From Breznakia pachnodae (GTDB lineage Bacteria > Bacillota_I > Bacilli_A > Erysipelotrichales > Erysipelotrichaceae): DNA of 64,000 nucleotides. Below, in pieces: positions 9,320 through 18,517 of this stretch. The notes beneath the pieces are model-generated. The model saw nothing but the letters and a program-made list of their open reading frames with translations, was not told the origin of the DNA and made no database searches. The position numbers and the translations under genes were made by a program. Numbering within the stretch: the stretch's first letter is position 1; each line of letters begins with the position of its first letter. The stretch lies in contig NZ_JAUSUR010000004.1 of the NCBI RefSeq assembly GCF_030814225.1, forward strand, positions 310,001 through 374,000, given 5' to 3'.

Positions 9320-9718
9320 TTAATAACCATAAGAAATTGTTACAATCCCTAACTCTTCTCTTAGTTCTTCAAGACCTTCCTCATCATTATTTTCATACAA
9401 AGGAGTACCTTCTTTTATATATAGATCAACAAGATTCATTCCATTCGCATCCATTACTTCTGGTTTTGGTAAGCCATTGTTATTATATGCTTGACAGACT
9501 AACTCAAAATCTTTTAAATGACTTGTTTCTGGCTGTTCTGATTCACCATTTTTGCTGGCTAACTGAGCAAGCAGATTTCCTTCATTATCATACACTTTAG
9601 TAGATACTTCACCATCTGAAGTGATAGTACCATTTTGTGATACAAACAGTATTCCCAAAATGCTTGCACTAATAAAAACAAACATGATTACAAATCTATA
9701 TATATCGTCTTTTTTCAT
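9320..9718 (-). CDS. Small bitopic membrane protein, unknown function
   Basis: 132 residues. A single membrane helix at about residues 9-27 (FVIMFVFISASILGILFVS) follows a short N-terminus MKKDDIYR, and about 105 acidic residues should lie outside. The ectodomain contains an EVSTKVYDNEGNLLAQLAS stretch and a Glu-rich tail ending SYGY. There is no cysteine at a lipobox and no sorting signal. I do not recognise the family. It lies between the sigma operon and another small bitopic protein with a class B sortase beyond it, all on the same strand, so a role in surface assembly or signalling is a guess from position only. Confidence 0.6.
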   Translation of the reverse strand: MKKDDIYRFVIMFVFISASILGILFVSQNGTITSDGEVSTKVYDNEGNLLAQLASKNGESEQPETSHLKDFELVCQAYNNNGLPKPEVMDANGMNLVDLYIKEGTPLYENNDEEGLEELREELGIVTISYGY

Positions 9719-9831
9719 CCCAATATTCCCTTTCTATTATTGAACTGTAGAATCTATCTATTACCCTTACAATCATTTTATAATGCATTGTAAAACATTG
9801 CAATCAATTATTTTGTAGCCTACATATGTCA

Positions 9832-10251
9832 TTACTCATATCTGATTGGTTGCCCAAGCATTCTTACTTTTGCCTCTGCAACTGTTTCAGAGTTTGGATC
9901 AGTATCTACATCATATTCAATAGAAGTACCATCTTCATCAGTAACGATTGCATCAGCAACTCCTGGTGTTGGATTATCAATAGAGTAAAGAAATCCTCCT
10001 TCAGGCATTTCCAGAATTAACTGGTCATCATCCAATCCAGAAAAATATTCATCAAGCTCTTCTTGTGTCCATACATCTACACTCTCATTCATATTTATTC
10101 CATCAGAATTACTTACATCAGTAATAGTAGAATTACTTAAATCTATTCTATTTATTTCTGCATCCATTGATTTAGCACTAATTAGTAATAAAATACATAC
10201 AAAAATCGATCCTGATAAAATTATTGTTTTTTTCCCATTTGATAGTTTCAT
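9832..10251 (-). CDS. Small bitopic membrane protein, unknown function
   Basis: 139 residues from the ATG at 10251, preferred because GGGATAAGG precedes it; an in-frame ATG at 10272 has no clear ribosome site. A basic start (MKLSNGKK) is followed by a hydrophobic helix (TIILSGSIFVCILLLISA), then an acidic extracytoplasmic part rich in Asp and Glu (EELDEYFSGLDDDQLILEMP). The topology resembles its downstream neighbour at 9320, though the sequences are not clearly related. I do not recognise the family. It sits 173 bases downstream of the sortase gene. Confidence 0.58.
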   Translation of the reverse strand: MKLSNGKKTIILSGSIFVCILLLISAKSMDAEINRIDLSNSTITDVSNSDGINMNESVDVWTQEELDEYFSGLDDDQLILEMPEGGFLYSIDNPTPGVADAIVTDEDGTSIEYDVDTDPNSETVAEAKVRMLGQPIRYE

Positions 10252-10424
10252 CCTTATCCCTATTCCTTTCATAAAATTATCTAAACATATGATTCTCTAT
10301 ATCCATCATATATCTTAAAACTAACTATTTCAATATAATTGGCTAATATGTAGATTTTGTTGTTTAATTTATGTCCCCCCATTTCCTAGGGAATAGTTTT
10401 TATAACAATCTACTTTATAGGTTA

Positions 10425-11258
10425 TTATTCATTTCCATCTGTTCTTTGATAAGGCATCTCTCCACTTAATGCACGAATAATCTTACAATGAATATAATAA
10501 CGTTCATCAATATCCCTTGGATCCGTATTAAATGGGTTATTACCATTTTCATAAGCACATGTGTATAGTGTAATCATATGATCAATAGCACTCATTTCCA
10601 CACCACTGTCATAACGCCCTTTTTCTTTTACCTCATTTATATATGCCTGGTAATCTTCATCATCTTGAAAATCAATACGATAAGATGATGAATCACTTTT
10701 ACTTACATAACTGCTAAACACCTGTAACTTATAGTTTGCATCTGGTGTGTAATAGTATACATAAGGGTGCTTTTCAAAAAATTCTTTATCCATATAGTTC
10801 TCAAGTTCTGCAAACATCGTTCCATGATAGACATTATGACCATAGATAAATGTATTCAAATCACTTAAGTTGGCATTGTTTCGATAATCCATAAAGATGG
10901 CTCCAGCATAATTACTTTCCTTTTTAAATGTATGATCCAAATAATAGTCATTATCAGTTCCTTTTACTACAGGATAAGAAATATCAGTATCTAATACTAC
11001 AATCCATCCAACAACCTCAGGGTTCACTGCCAACAATTCTTCAAAGTCAATTTCAAACTCATCCAGTTCTTTTTCCGTTTTAGGAACATTGACCAATTCA
11101 CGAATCTCTTCTATTTCATTCGCTTCATCATTATTTGCCTTCCATATAGTATACAAATTGAAAGCGGCATAAATAAATACACATATCGCAACTATTAATA
11201 TAATTCCTTCAATAATTCTTCGAAGTTTACTTACTGGTTTTTTACTTTTTTTTGCCAT
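10425..11258 (-). CDS. Class B sortase
   Basis: 277 residues from the ATG at 11258 (GAGG six bases upstream; an ATG at 11270 is weaker). An N-terminal membrane helix lies at about residues 15-39. The catalytic triad is visible: His141 in IYGHN, Cys234 in TLYTC, and Arg253 in ERYYIHC. The TLYTC signature, the YPVVKGTDNDYYLDH segment and the long helix before the catalytic Cys point to class B, which joins surface proteins to peptidoglycan or builds pili. The two small membrane proteins downstream are on the same strand. Plausible substrates in this window are the giant adhesin (C-terminus not seen) and the GH84 protein at 38 kb, but this is inference. Confidence 0.9.
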   Translation of the reverse strand: MAKKSKKPVSKLRRIIEGIILIVAICVFIYAAFNLYTIWKANNDEANEIEEIRELVNVPKTEKELDEFEIDFEELLAVNPEVVGWIVVLDTDISYPVVKGTDNDYYLDHTFKKESNYAGAIFMDYRNNANLSDLNTFIYGHNVYHGTMFAELENYMDKEFFEKHPYVYYYTPDANYKLQVFSSYVSKSDSSSYRIDFQDDEDYQAYINEVKEKGRYDSGVEMSAIDHMITLYTCAYENGNNPFNTDPRDIDERYYIHCKIIRALSGEMPYQRTDGNE

Positions 11259-11306
11259 GCTATACCTCATGATTACTTCTTCGTATTTTATTATATCACA
11301 TACATG

Positions 11307-11332
11307 AAAACTGGGCCTTTCAGCCCAGTTTC
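11307..11332 (-). terminator. Terminator after the HAD gene
   Basis: AAACTGGGC (11331-11323) and GCCCAGTTT (11316-11308) form a nine-pair stem directly after the stop codon at 11333. The T run is short, but the stem is strong. Confidence 0.7.
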
Positions 11333-12115
11333 TTATAGTGAATATAATTTCTTAAGTTCGTTTAGTACACTCTCTTCATTATTAGCACCAATGATATGTT
11401 TAGCAATTTCTTTTACTTGTTCATGTGCATTCGCTACTGCGTAAGATTCGCCAACGCTTTGAAGTAATTCAATATCATTAAGGTTGTCACCAAAAGCCAT
11501 ACACTCTTCCTTATTTATTCCTAATTTTTGTTGGAGTATCTTAATTCCTTCTCCTTTGTTTAACCCCTTTACATTAATATCAATCCAATCACTTCCAGAA
11601 CTTACTGCATTCACATGTTCACGTAAAGGTTCAAACAAATCGATAGAATCACCTGCATTTTGATTCTTAAAATAAACAGATATTTCTAGAAACTCATCAT
11701 CAATATCTTCAAAAGAATTGACACATTCTAAATCAGGAAAATGATGTTCCATAATATGCATTACATCATCATTACCATTAAATACATAACCCTTTTTTAC
11801 TCCGGAAAATGCAATTACCCCATCACTCTTTTTTGTGACTTCATTGATTTCCTTTGCAATTTCTTTGGTGAATGTAGTAGTTTTTAAAACCTTTCCCTTG
11901 TAATAGACCATTGCACCGTTTTCAGAAATAATAATCATATCATCTGCAATCTCTTTAAATGTATTCCTGATGGAATGAAAAGAACGACCAGTAGCAATTC
12001 CACAAGCAATTCCTTTCTCAATAAGTGATTGAAAAATTGAGACAATTTCTTCTGGTATCTCTAAATTGGATTTCACAATCGTTCCATCCATATCACTAAC
12101 AATTAATTTAATCAT
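11333..12115 (-). CDS. Cof-type HAD-IIB sugar-phosphate phosphatase
   Basis: 260 residues from the ATG at 12115 (MIKLIVSDMDGTIV); an upstream TTG at 12136 would add seven residues. Motif I is DMDGT with its nucleophile and acid-base aspartates near residue 8-10; motif IV is FGDNLNDIELL near the C-terminus. The size and the cap between residues 80 and 190 fit the Cof/YidA group of cytosolic phosphatases acting on sugar phosphates, flavin or pyridoxal phosphates. The substrate cannot be told. It lies downstream of a PTS operon but behind that operon's terminator, so it is probably transcribed on its own. Confidence 0.85.
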   Translation of the reverse strand: MIKLIVSDMDGTIVKSNLEIPEEIVSIFQSLIEKGIACGIATGRSFHSIRNTFKEIADDMIIISENGAMVYYKGKVLKTTTFTKEIAKEINEVTKKSDGVIAFSGVKKGYVFNGNDDVMHIMEHHFPDLECVNSFEDIDDEFLEISVYFKNQNAGDSIDLFEPLREHVNAVSSGSDWIDINVKGLNKGEGIKILQQKLGINKEECMAFGDNLNDIELLQSVGESYAVANAHEQVKEIAKHIIGANNEESVLNELKKLYSL

Positions 12116-12240
12116 ATAATTTACCACGCTTTCCAATTCAAATCATAAACTAAAATAAGTTATTTTTCTAGACATTATCCTCCCAAAAGTTGTTTTACTA
12201 GTTACATTTTTTGAAACAAACGTTCTTTTCGTTCTAAACC

Positions 12241-12278
12241 AAAGGAAACAACTCCTTTTAATTAGAGTTGTTTCCTTT
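12241..12278 (-). terminator. Terminator of the first PTS operon
   Basis: Fourteen-base perfect arms AAAGGAAACAACTC (12241-12254) and GAGTTGTTTCCTTT (12265-12278) lie 15 bases downstream of the EIIB stop codon. Confidence 0.88.
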
Positions 12279-12292
12279 TTAATATTTTATAA

Positions 12293-12613
12293 CTATGTAT
12301 TACTTTTATTAAACTCCGTGTAAGCTTTTTCTACATCTCTAAGAACATTTTTCCCATTCATTCTTCCATAATCAACAGGCTTTACTATTAGAACAGGAAC
12401 TTTATCACCATACTGTTTTTGCATATCATCAAGCAAATAATTTACTTGTGGGCCTAACAACAAAACATCAAATTCGCCTTCATTCTTATCAATAGAACTC
12501 ATATCAACCGCCCAGATTTTATAATCTTTTCCTTCAGCAATTGCAACTTCTTTCATCTTCTCCATTAACATCCCAGTAGACATACCAAGTGCGCAGGCTA
12601 ACATAATTCTCAT
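12293..12613 (-). CDS. PTS lactose/cellobiose-family EIIB component
   Basis: 106 residues, the usual length for a free-standing EIIB of this family. The phosphorylated cysteine is Cys7 in the loop LACALGMSTGML. It takes phosphate from the EIIA encoded at 14972 and passes it to the sugar entering through the EIIC at 13626. A strong ribosome site (AAAGGAGGAA) precedes it, and it lies three bases after the ADP-ribosylglycohydrolase gene. Unusually, EIIB is the last gene of this operon, split from EIIC by the glycohydrolase. The sugar is not identifiable; beta-glucosides or related disaccharides are typical for the family. Confidence 0.9.
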   Translation of the reverse strand: MRIMLACALGMSTGMLMEKMKEVAIAEGKDYKIWAVDMSSIDKNEGEFDVLLLGPQVNYLLDDMQKQYGDKVPVLIVKPVDYGRMNGKNVLRDVEKAYTEFNKSNT

Positions 12614-12616
12614 AAA

Positions 12617-13639
12617 TCATTCCTCCTTTCCTACCAACTCTGTATATGAGTACACTATATTTTTTAAATTCAGATTAGAATTAATTGAATTAATTTTTTC
12701 AATTGCAGTCTTTGGAATAACTTCCATTCCATGATACCCTCCAAGAATTGCACCTATCATTGATGCCATGGTATCAGTATCACCACCTGCATTCACTGCA
12801 CAATAAATAGCATCTGCAAATGATCCTTTTGTGGCTGCAATGATTGCAAATACTGCTGCTACAGAACCTTGCACTTGAATTCCAGTTCCTATTTCTTCAT
12901 CAAGCACGCGTATAATATCATCGTTATTTTTACAATTTTCACTTAAAATTACTGCTTGTTGTATACGATTTTCAACATATGGTCCAAACGCATAATAGCC
13001 TTCACTATCTAATTGTTGTCTACTACGTTTTGCACCTTGAATCGCTTTATCAATAATCGTATTCACTGTAGCACTTGGATTCTGCGCTTCGTTTATTGCG
13101 CAAGCAATTGCACATGCTCCGGAGGCAGCTGCACTATTGTAATGTGTTGGCCAACATAAGTCTAATGTATATACAATAGTCTGATCATGATTCCCTTGCG
13201 CAAGTAAAGCAACTGGATTTACTTTCATCGCGCCACCATTCGTATTTTTACCCGCAAAATGACGTTGTTTATCCATCTCATTGATTACAATACCATCACG
13301 CAAACGGACCATTGCTTCTTTTGTATTCATCCCAGCATATTTGCCAAATACCTCTTCATCTGTTGACCATTTCAACAATGCTTCAATTGCGATATCCCGA
13401 TTAAAAACTCCTTTATATTTTAAGATACTTTCCATCACATAACAGCTAGAACCAAAATCATCCGTAACTTGACCAGGGGTAATTCCCGCTGTGATTCTAC
13501 TGATTGATTGTGCATAATCAGTTAAACCATTTGGAAATGCATCAACAATCTCTTTTCTTGTGCAAAATTCACTAACCGCTCCTAAGGAATCACCATAGGC
13601 TGCTCCATATAATGCACCTAATATTTTATGCTGTTTCAT
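12617..13639 (-). CDS. ADP-ribosylglycohydrolase family protein in a PTS operon
   Basis: 340 residues. The N-terminal GALYGAAYGDSLGAVSEF and the C-terminal GGDTDTMASMIGAI (near residue 285) are the metal-binding segments of the ADP-ribosylglycohydrolase (DraG/ARH) fold, which uses two magnesium ions to cut N- or O-glycosidic bonds to ribose. Other metal ligands are likely in the VTDDFGSSCYV segment. Its start overlaps the EIIC stop by 14 bases, so the two are translationally coupled. That context argues for a metabolic substrate brought in by the PTS, such as a phosphorylated ribosyl or glycosyl compound, and not for protein de-ADP-ribosylation. This substrate is inference. Confidence 0.88.
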   Translation of the reverse strand: MKQHKILGALYGAAYGDSLGAVSEFCTRKEIVDAFPNGLTDYAQSISRITAGITPGQVTDDFGSSCYVMESILKYKGVFNRDIAIEALLKWSTDEEVFGKYAGMNTKEAMVRLRDGIVINEMDKQRHFAGKNTNGGAMKVNPVALLAQGNHDQTIVYTLDLCWPTHYNSAAASGACAIACAINEAQNPSATVNTIIDKAIQGAKRSRQQLDSEGYYAFGPYVENRIQQAVILSENCKNNDDIIRVLDEEIGTGIQVQGSVAAVFAIIAATKGSFADAIYCAVNAGGDTDTMASMIGAILGGYHGMEVIPKTAIEKINSINSNLNLKNIVYSYTELVGKEE

Positions 13640-14957
13640 TTACAAACTCGTCTGCAGCATCTTCATCTTCTTCAATGTATGCTCCAGTCTCCATATCTGA
13701 TTTATATTGCACTTTCAGGAATAAGTACCATAAACCAATAAGTGGAATTAATGTCAACAACTGCAAAAGACCAGTCAATAATGAGTTGTTTGATAATATT
13801 CCAGATATTCCAATTGGAATCGTAATTGGCAGTTCAATCCCTGTGGTATATGGAATAAGACCAATAAGTGTCGTAAAGTATCCAATGGTAGTTGTAATGA
13901 CTGGTGTCAATAGCATCGGCACTAACATAAATGGATTCAATACCAATGGGATACCGAACATCAATGGTTCATATATATTGAATATACCTGGGGCAATACC
14001 CAACTTACCAATTTTAGCCCAGTCCTTTCTTTTCTTTCTAAAAAAGTAAATTGCTATTAGTAATGGAATTGCAATCCATGCACCATAACTAATCCAAGTT
14101 TTGGCAAATGTTGATGTAACAATATTAGGCAGTTGTTGTCCTGCATCCAATGCTGCCAGGTTTTCTGCACTTGTAACTTTAAGTAGTGGACCAAATACAC
14201 TCCCTGTTAATGACTGTCCATGAATCCCAAAGAACCAGCATAAATTTACAAATATACCATAAATTAACATTGCAGGGTATGTTGTGCCTAATGATTTTAA
14301 TGGGCTTTGTACAAAATAGAAAATGAATGTTGTAATATCTCCCCACTCTGTTTGTAAGAATATTGTTCTTATTATAACAGCAAATAACATTGCAGTTCCT
14401 GCAGGTAAAAATGAAGTAAACGAATCTTGAATTGATCCTGGAACTCCTGCAGGAAGTTTGATTGTCAGTTTATGATTTACTGCCCATCGATATACCTCTA
14501 CCGATACCATTGCAAACAACATTGCAGTCATAATTGATTTTGACCCTATATCACTTAAATTTAATATATATTCTGATGATCCATTAGGTGCTACAGAAAC
14601 ACCGATTGGAATATTAATTAAGAAGGCAATAACTGCGGTAAGCGCACCATGCAATGGAATCAATCCGTGTCGTTTCGATAAACTATATGCAATTCCTAAA
14701 CATACAATTAATGCTAAAATTCCATTTGAAAACGTATTTGTTGGAGATACAAAATCTCTAATTGCAGATAACATACCTGGATCCATCCAGTCATCCAGCA
14801 ATGGAATACTAAACAATGATGTCAATATAGAACCTACCATTGTATATGGCAGTGATAACATAAATCCATCTCTCAACGCCAAAATACGAGTATTTTTATT
14901 TAACTTATTTGCTATTGGCATTAAAACTTTCTGAAGTTTCTCTATTAGTTTATTCAT
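13626..14957 (-). CDS. PTS lactose/cellobiose-family EIIC permease
   Basis: 443 residues with about ten membrane helices, an N-terminus of the form LIEKLQKVLMPIANKLNKNTRILALRDGFMLSLPY typical of CelB/ChbC-type EIIC, and the IYEPLMFGIPLVLNP loop in the second half that carries sugar-binding residues. It moves a sugar across the membrane while the partner EIIB phosphorylates it. It follows the EIIA gene by 14 bases and overlaps the glycohydrolase downstream. The acidic tail (ETGAYIEEDEDAADEF) is cytosolic. Confidence 0.93.
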   Translation of the reverse strand: MNKLIEKLQKVLMPIANKLNKNTRILALRDGFMLSLPYTMVGSILTSLFSIPLLDDWMDPGMLSAIRDFVSPTNTFSNGILALIVCLGIAYSLSKRHGLIPLHGALTAVIAFLINIPIGVSVAPNGSSEYILNLSDIGSKSIMTAMLFAMVSVEVYRWAVNHKLTIKLPAGVPGSIQDSFTSFLPAGTAMLFAVIIRTIFLQTEWGDITTFIFYFVQSPLKSLGTTYPAMLIYGIFVNLCWFFGIHGQSLTGSVFGPLLKVTSAENLAALDAGQQLPNIVTSTFAKTWISYGAWIAIPLLIAIYFFRKKRKDWAKIGKLGIAPGIFNIYEPLMFGIPLVLNPFMLVPMLLTPVITTTIGYFTTLIGLIPYTTGIELPITIPIGISGILSNNSLLTGLLQLLTLIPLIGLWYLFLKVQYKSDMETGAYIEEDEDAADEFVNETA

Positions 14958-14971
14958 ATATTTTTTCCTCT

Positions 14972-15295
14972 TTATTTCTCTTTTATTTCATAAATCATTT
15001 GATATAAATTAATCATTTCTCTAGCGCTGTCAAGAGTAGTTAAAGCCATGCTTAAATGATCTTGTGCATGAATCACAATCATGTTAATATCAATTGATTT
15101 TCCTCGAGATTCATTTTGAATCAAATCTGTTTGTATCTGATGAGCATTGGTTAAGGCTTCTTGCGCTTTCTCTACATGTAAATTCGCTTCATCAAAACCT
15201 CCTGCTCTTGCTTTTTTTATTGCATTCATCGATTCAGATTTTGAATCACCTGCTGCCAAAATCAATTGAAATGCTATTTCATATGTCTCACTCAT
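14972..15295 (-). CDS. PTS lactose/cellobiose-family EIIA component
   Basis: 107 residues, all-helical. The conserved HAQDHLSMALT segment near the C-terminus contains the phosphorylated histidine and the trimer-contact residues typical of LacF/CelC-type EIIA; ILAAGDSKSESMNAI is the usual first helix. It accepts phosphate from HPr and gives it to the EIIB at 12293. It starts seven bases after the stop of the regulator's long fragment, with a ribosome site inside that gene's last codons. Confidence 0.92.
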   Translation of the reverse strand: MSETYEIAFQLILAAGDSKSESMNAIKKARAGGFDEANLHVEKAQEALTNAHQIQTDLIQNESRGKSIDINMIVIHAQDHLSMALTTLDSAREMINLYQMIYEIKEK

Positions 15296-15301
15296 AATAT
15301 A

Positions 15302-16888
15302 TTAATTCCTCATTTCTCTTTCTATATCATTAAAACAATCAATAAGTGTTTGATATTTTCTTAACTCTATAATTGCCTTAACATAACTGTTATTAATTAG
15401 TAATTTAGATACCATCGATGAAAAAGTATCCATATTTTCATCTACTATTTCTTTTAAAGACATCATAAACACAAATTGAACCTCAACTTCATCCCACAAA
15501 ATTGGTTCATCTAAAATGGCAACACAAACAAAAGTTTCTTCGCCTATAGATTTACAGGGATGGGGTATTGCCACTAAGTTACCAAACGCTGTTATTGACA
15601 TCTCTTCTCTTTTCATTATCAAATCATAAAACTCATTTGGTATACTTTTGATTTCTTTGATTTTATTTACCATGGTACTAATTACTTCATCTTTATTGCG
15701 TGCCCTTAACCTTGGGATAAATAGTCTTTGATCAAAGAATCTTTCTAAAGCAAAGTTTTTCCCAGACTGTAATAAATTCTTAATAGCTTTAATATCTTTA
15801 TCATCCATAAAAAACTGAATTTCCAAAATAGGTACTGGTACTTTATATGGAATAGGCACAGTAGTGACCACATAATCTATATCTGAAAAATCATAATCTT
15901 CCAAATGCATTACATCTAATGCCACAACGTTATTAAGATAGTTTCCTACTTCACTTTTAAACTTATGAATCAATAAGGAAGCACTCCCTTTTCCCGTTGC
16001 ACATACGATTACAATATTCTTTTTTGCAATCATACTTTTTTGTCTTTCCAATGCTAAATTAAAATGTAATGCAATATAACCAATCTCTTCTTCATCTACA
16101 TCTTTTTGATAATGCTTTTTCAAAATACCACTTGCTGATAATGCTAGCATATATGCAAGCGAATACCGTTTTTTTATATCCACAAGCAAAGGATTCTTAA
16201 GATTCATGTCGAATCTTATTCGAATATCCATGGGTACTAAATGAAGGGATAAATTCATAATTAATTCAAAATCATTTGTAAAATCAATATTATAACTATT
16301 TTTAATTTCATTTAGCATATGTTTTACAATATTATTTATCTCTGAACTTATTACAACATTTTCATCACCAGGGATTACCTCTATGAACTGTTTCCCTGAT
16401 AAATGTACTGCAAGATAACCAATTTCTGATTCTGGAATTTCTATTTCAAATGTAGTTTCCAAAAAATTAGCTATTCGTTTGGATACATCGTAGGTGGTAT
16501 TTTTTTGTAGTGAACTTAGCATATCAGTGTCCATAGGAACAAAGTGACCTTCTTTCACTCGTTCTATCGCAATATAGATATGCGTAATTAAATTTCGATA
16601 AGATACTTCACTTATTCGAATATTTGATTCTTTCATATACTCTGAAACCACCTCACTAATGATACGCAGAGTCTCTTCTACTGCACCTTCATCATCTCCT
16701 TCAAGACGATTGATTGTATAGGCGGCAGCACATAATCTCAAATCAAATTCTTTTCCTTCAACCTTCATTCCATAATTTGGACGTGTAATCAGGTTTAAAT
16801 TAAATTTTTTCAATATACTTCTAACCGTTTTTAAATCCGTTGATATACTAGATTTTGATACAAATAATTGACTGGCCAAATCATCCAT
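15302..16888 (-). CDS. BglG/LicR-type PRD-PTS regulator, C-terminal fragment
   Basis: 528 residues from the first in-frame ATG after a stop codon. It contains the second helix-turn-helix (MDDLASQLFVSKSSISTDL), two PRD domains with conserved histidines, an EIIB-like domain (IVIVCATGKGSASLL, phosphocysteine) and an EIIA-fructose-like domain (NLVAIPHPCKS, phosphohistidine). In relatives this follows, in one chain, the HTH encoded at 16931-17212. The two frames are the same and are separated only by a TAA and 14 codons that still translate to a sensible linker (LLDLLLLNNSEYVK). No good ribosome site precedes the ATG at 16888. The intact protein would be about 636 residues and activate the PTS operon downstream. 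It is either a recent pseudogene, a readthrough product or a sequencing error. Confidence 0.85.
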   Translation of the reverse strand: MDDLASQLFVSKSSISTDLKTVRSILKKFNLNLITRPNYGMKVEGKEFDLRLCAAAYTINRLEGDDEGAVEETLRIISEVVSEYMKESNIRISEVSYRNLITHIYIAIERVKEGHFVPMDTDMLSSLQKNTTYDVSKRIANFLETTFEIEIPESEIGYLAVHLSGKQFIEVIPGDENVVISSEINNIVKHMLNEIKNSYNIDFTNDFELIMNLSLHLVPMDIRIRFDMNLKNPLLVDIKKRYSLAYMLALSASGILKKHYQKDVDEEEIGYIALHFNLALERQKSMIAKKNIVIVCATGKGSASLLIHKFKSEVGNYLNNVVALDVMHLEDYDFSDIDYVVTTVPIPYKVPVPILEIQFFMDDKDIKAIKNLLQSGKNFALERFFDQRLFIPRLRARNKDEVISTMVNKIKEIKSIPNEFYDLIMKREEMSITAFGNLVAIPHPCKSIGEETFVCVAILDEPILWDEVEVQFVFMMSLKEIVDENMDTFSSMVSKLLINNSYVKAIIELRKYQTLIDCFNDIEREMRN

Positions 16889-16930
16889 TTTTACATATTC
16901 ACTGTTATTTAGAAGAAGTAAGTCTAACAG

Positions 16931-17212
16931 TTAAGCAATGCGATCTTCACTAGTTACAGGTATATCAATAGATTTTTCATCTATCTCATCACAGAACTGC
17001 TGAAAACAATCTAGGTCTGTTATATTCATACTATAACCAATTCCTGACTTTGATAAAATTTCAAATCCATTTTCAGATGCTTGCTCATTCAGCATTTTTA
17101 TATCATTGCGAATAGTTCTTGTAGTAACTTGAAACTCTTTTGCCATGGCTTCACTAGTTGAAAGTTCATTCTCACATAGATATAGCAATATACCTTTTTC
17201 TCTTTTATTCAT
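16931..17212 (-). CDS. BglG/LicR-type PRD-PTS regulator, N-terminal HTH fragment
   Basis: 93 residues: an HTH_11 DNA-binding domain (LSTSEAMAKEFQVTTRTIRNDIK) and the wing region (GFEILSKSGIGYSM), as found at the N-terminus of LicR/MtlR-type activators. The frame stops at TAA (16933-16931) after TSEDRIA, where relatives usually have a tyrosine or another residue followed by the leucine-rich linker. The continuation is at 15302-16888 in the same frame. If nothing bridges the stop, this fragment alone could still bind DNA but would be blind to PTS phosphorylation. Confidence 0.75.
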   Translation of the reverse strand: MNKREKGILLYLCENELSTSEAMAKEFQVTTRTIRNDIKMLNEQASENGFEILSKSGIGYSMNITDLDCFQQFCDEIDEKSIDIPVTSEDRIA

Positions 17213-17304
17213 TTTCTTTACCTCTTCACCCTTATTATAAGTAATAGTTCCCTTCTCCTCAATATGAAGAATTTCAACAACTCTTTAGGAAATGGTTGCA
17301 TCAA

Positions 17305-17339
17305 CAAAAAAAAGTTTGAAGTCATTACAACTCCAAACT
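17305..17339 (-). terminator. Terminator of msrAB
   Basis: AGTTTGGAGT (17339-17330) and ACTTCAAACT (17322-17313), with one G-T pair, then eight T (17312-17305) on the minus strand, immediately after the gene. Confidence 0.85.
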
Positions 17340-17345
17340 AATTTA

Positions 17346-18293
17346 CTATTTTTCAAAAAGAACTTTTAGATACCCATACCCTTCTTTATCCATATCATCA
17401 TAAGAAACAAATCTGAGAGCTGCTCCATTGATACAGTATCGTAATCCTCCAGCATCTTTTGGTCCATCATTAAATACATGACCTAAATGAGAATCATTTA
17501 CTCTACTTCTAGTTTCTGTACGTACCATATTATGACTGCTGTCACTTATTTCAACCACGCTGTTTATATCAATTGGTTTAGTAAATGATGGCCATCCACA
17601 GCCTGCGTCATACTTATCTAAAGAAGAAAACAATGGTTCTCCACTTGCGATATCAACATAAATTCCCTGCTCATCAAACTTATCAAATTCACTTGTAAAA
17701 GGATGTTCGGTAGCACTATTTGCAACTACATCATAAGCTTCATTATCGAGCTTATCTTTCATATCTGTATCTGATAATTTTTTATATTTATATGGATCTA
17801 CTTTGATCTTCTTCACATCCTGTATTGCCTTAAAATCAATATGGCAATATCCATTTGGATTCTTTACCAGATAATCCTGATGGTAAACTTCCGCTGTAAT
17901 ATAGTTTTGTAATGGTTCTACTTCTACTACAACATCTCCATATTCGTTCTTTAGTCGCTTCATTACTTCATTAATTTCATCTAAATCACTTTCATCAACA
18001 TAATAGATACCACTGCGATATTGTCTTCCAATATCATTCCCTTGCTTATTAAGTGACGTTGGATCCACAACTTTAAATAATAATTCAAGTAAAAATGATA
18101 GTGTAATAATATCATTATCATAAGTAATTTTAACCGTTTCCGCATGATCACTTACTTTCAAATTTTCATAAGTGGCAACTTGGGTTACTCCATTTGCATA
18201 ACCTACTTCAGTAGCAATTACACCCATGATGTTTTTCGCATATTGCTCTATGCCCCAGAAACATCCACCTGCAAAATATATATCCTTTACCAT
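17346..18293 (-). CDS. msrAB: Fused peptide methionine sulfoxide reductase MsrA/MsrB
   Basis: 315 residues holding both repair enzymes. Residues 1-155 are MsrA, with catalytic Cys11 in [11 protein letters not shown], reducing the S-epimer of methionine sulfoxide. Residues about 175-310 are MsrB for the R-epimer, with [16 protein letters not shown] and catalytic Cys287 in [11 protein letters not shown]. No signal peptide is present, so the protein works in the cytosol. A strong ribosome site (AGGAGGATTACAAT) precedes the start and a terminator follows, so it is a single-gene unit. The fused order A-B is common in Firmicutes. Confidence 0.96.
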   Translation of the reverse strand: MVKDIYFAGGCFWGIEQYAKNIMGVIATEVGYANGVTQVATYENLKVSDHAETVKITYDNDIITLSFLLELLFKVVDPTSLNKQGNDIGRQYRSGIYYVDESDLDEINEVMKRLKNEYGDVVVEVEPLQNYITAEVYHQDYLVKNPNGYCHIDFKAIQDVKKIKVDPYKYKKLSDTDMKDKLDNEAYDVVANSATEHPFTSEFDKFDEQGIYVDIASGEPLFSSLDKYDAGCGWPSFTKPIDINSVVEISDSSHNMVRTETRSRVNDSHLGHVFNDGPKDAGGLRYCINGAALRFVSYDDMDKEGYGYLKVLFEK

Positions 18294-18517
18294 ATTGTAA
18301 TCCTCCTTGAATACTTTATATCCTTCTTATTAATATACTCCACTTTCGATATAAGTGAAATTGGTTTGCACTTTATTGTCTATATTCTATTTTACTACAA
18401 ACCCTATCAATAACGTTATATAAATTTTCATTACACATATCCACACTCTTATTTACTCAAGTATAAAAGAAGTATATTTCTTATAATATGCTATAATTTT
18501 CACGGAAGGTGATATAA

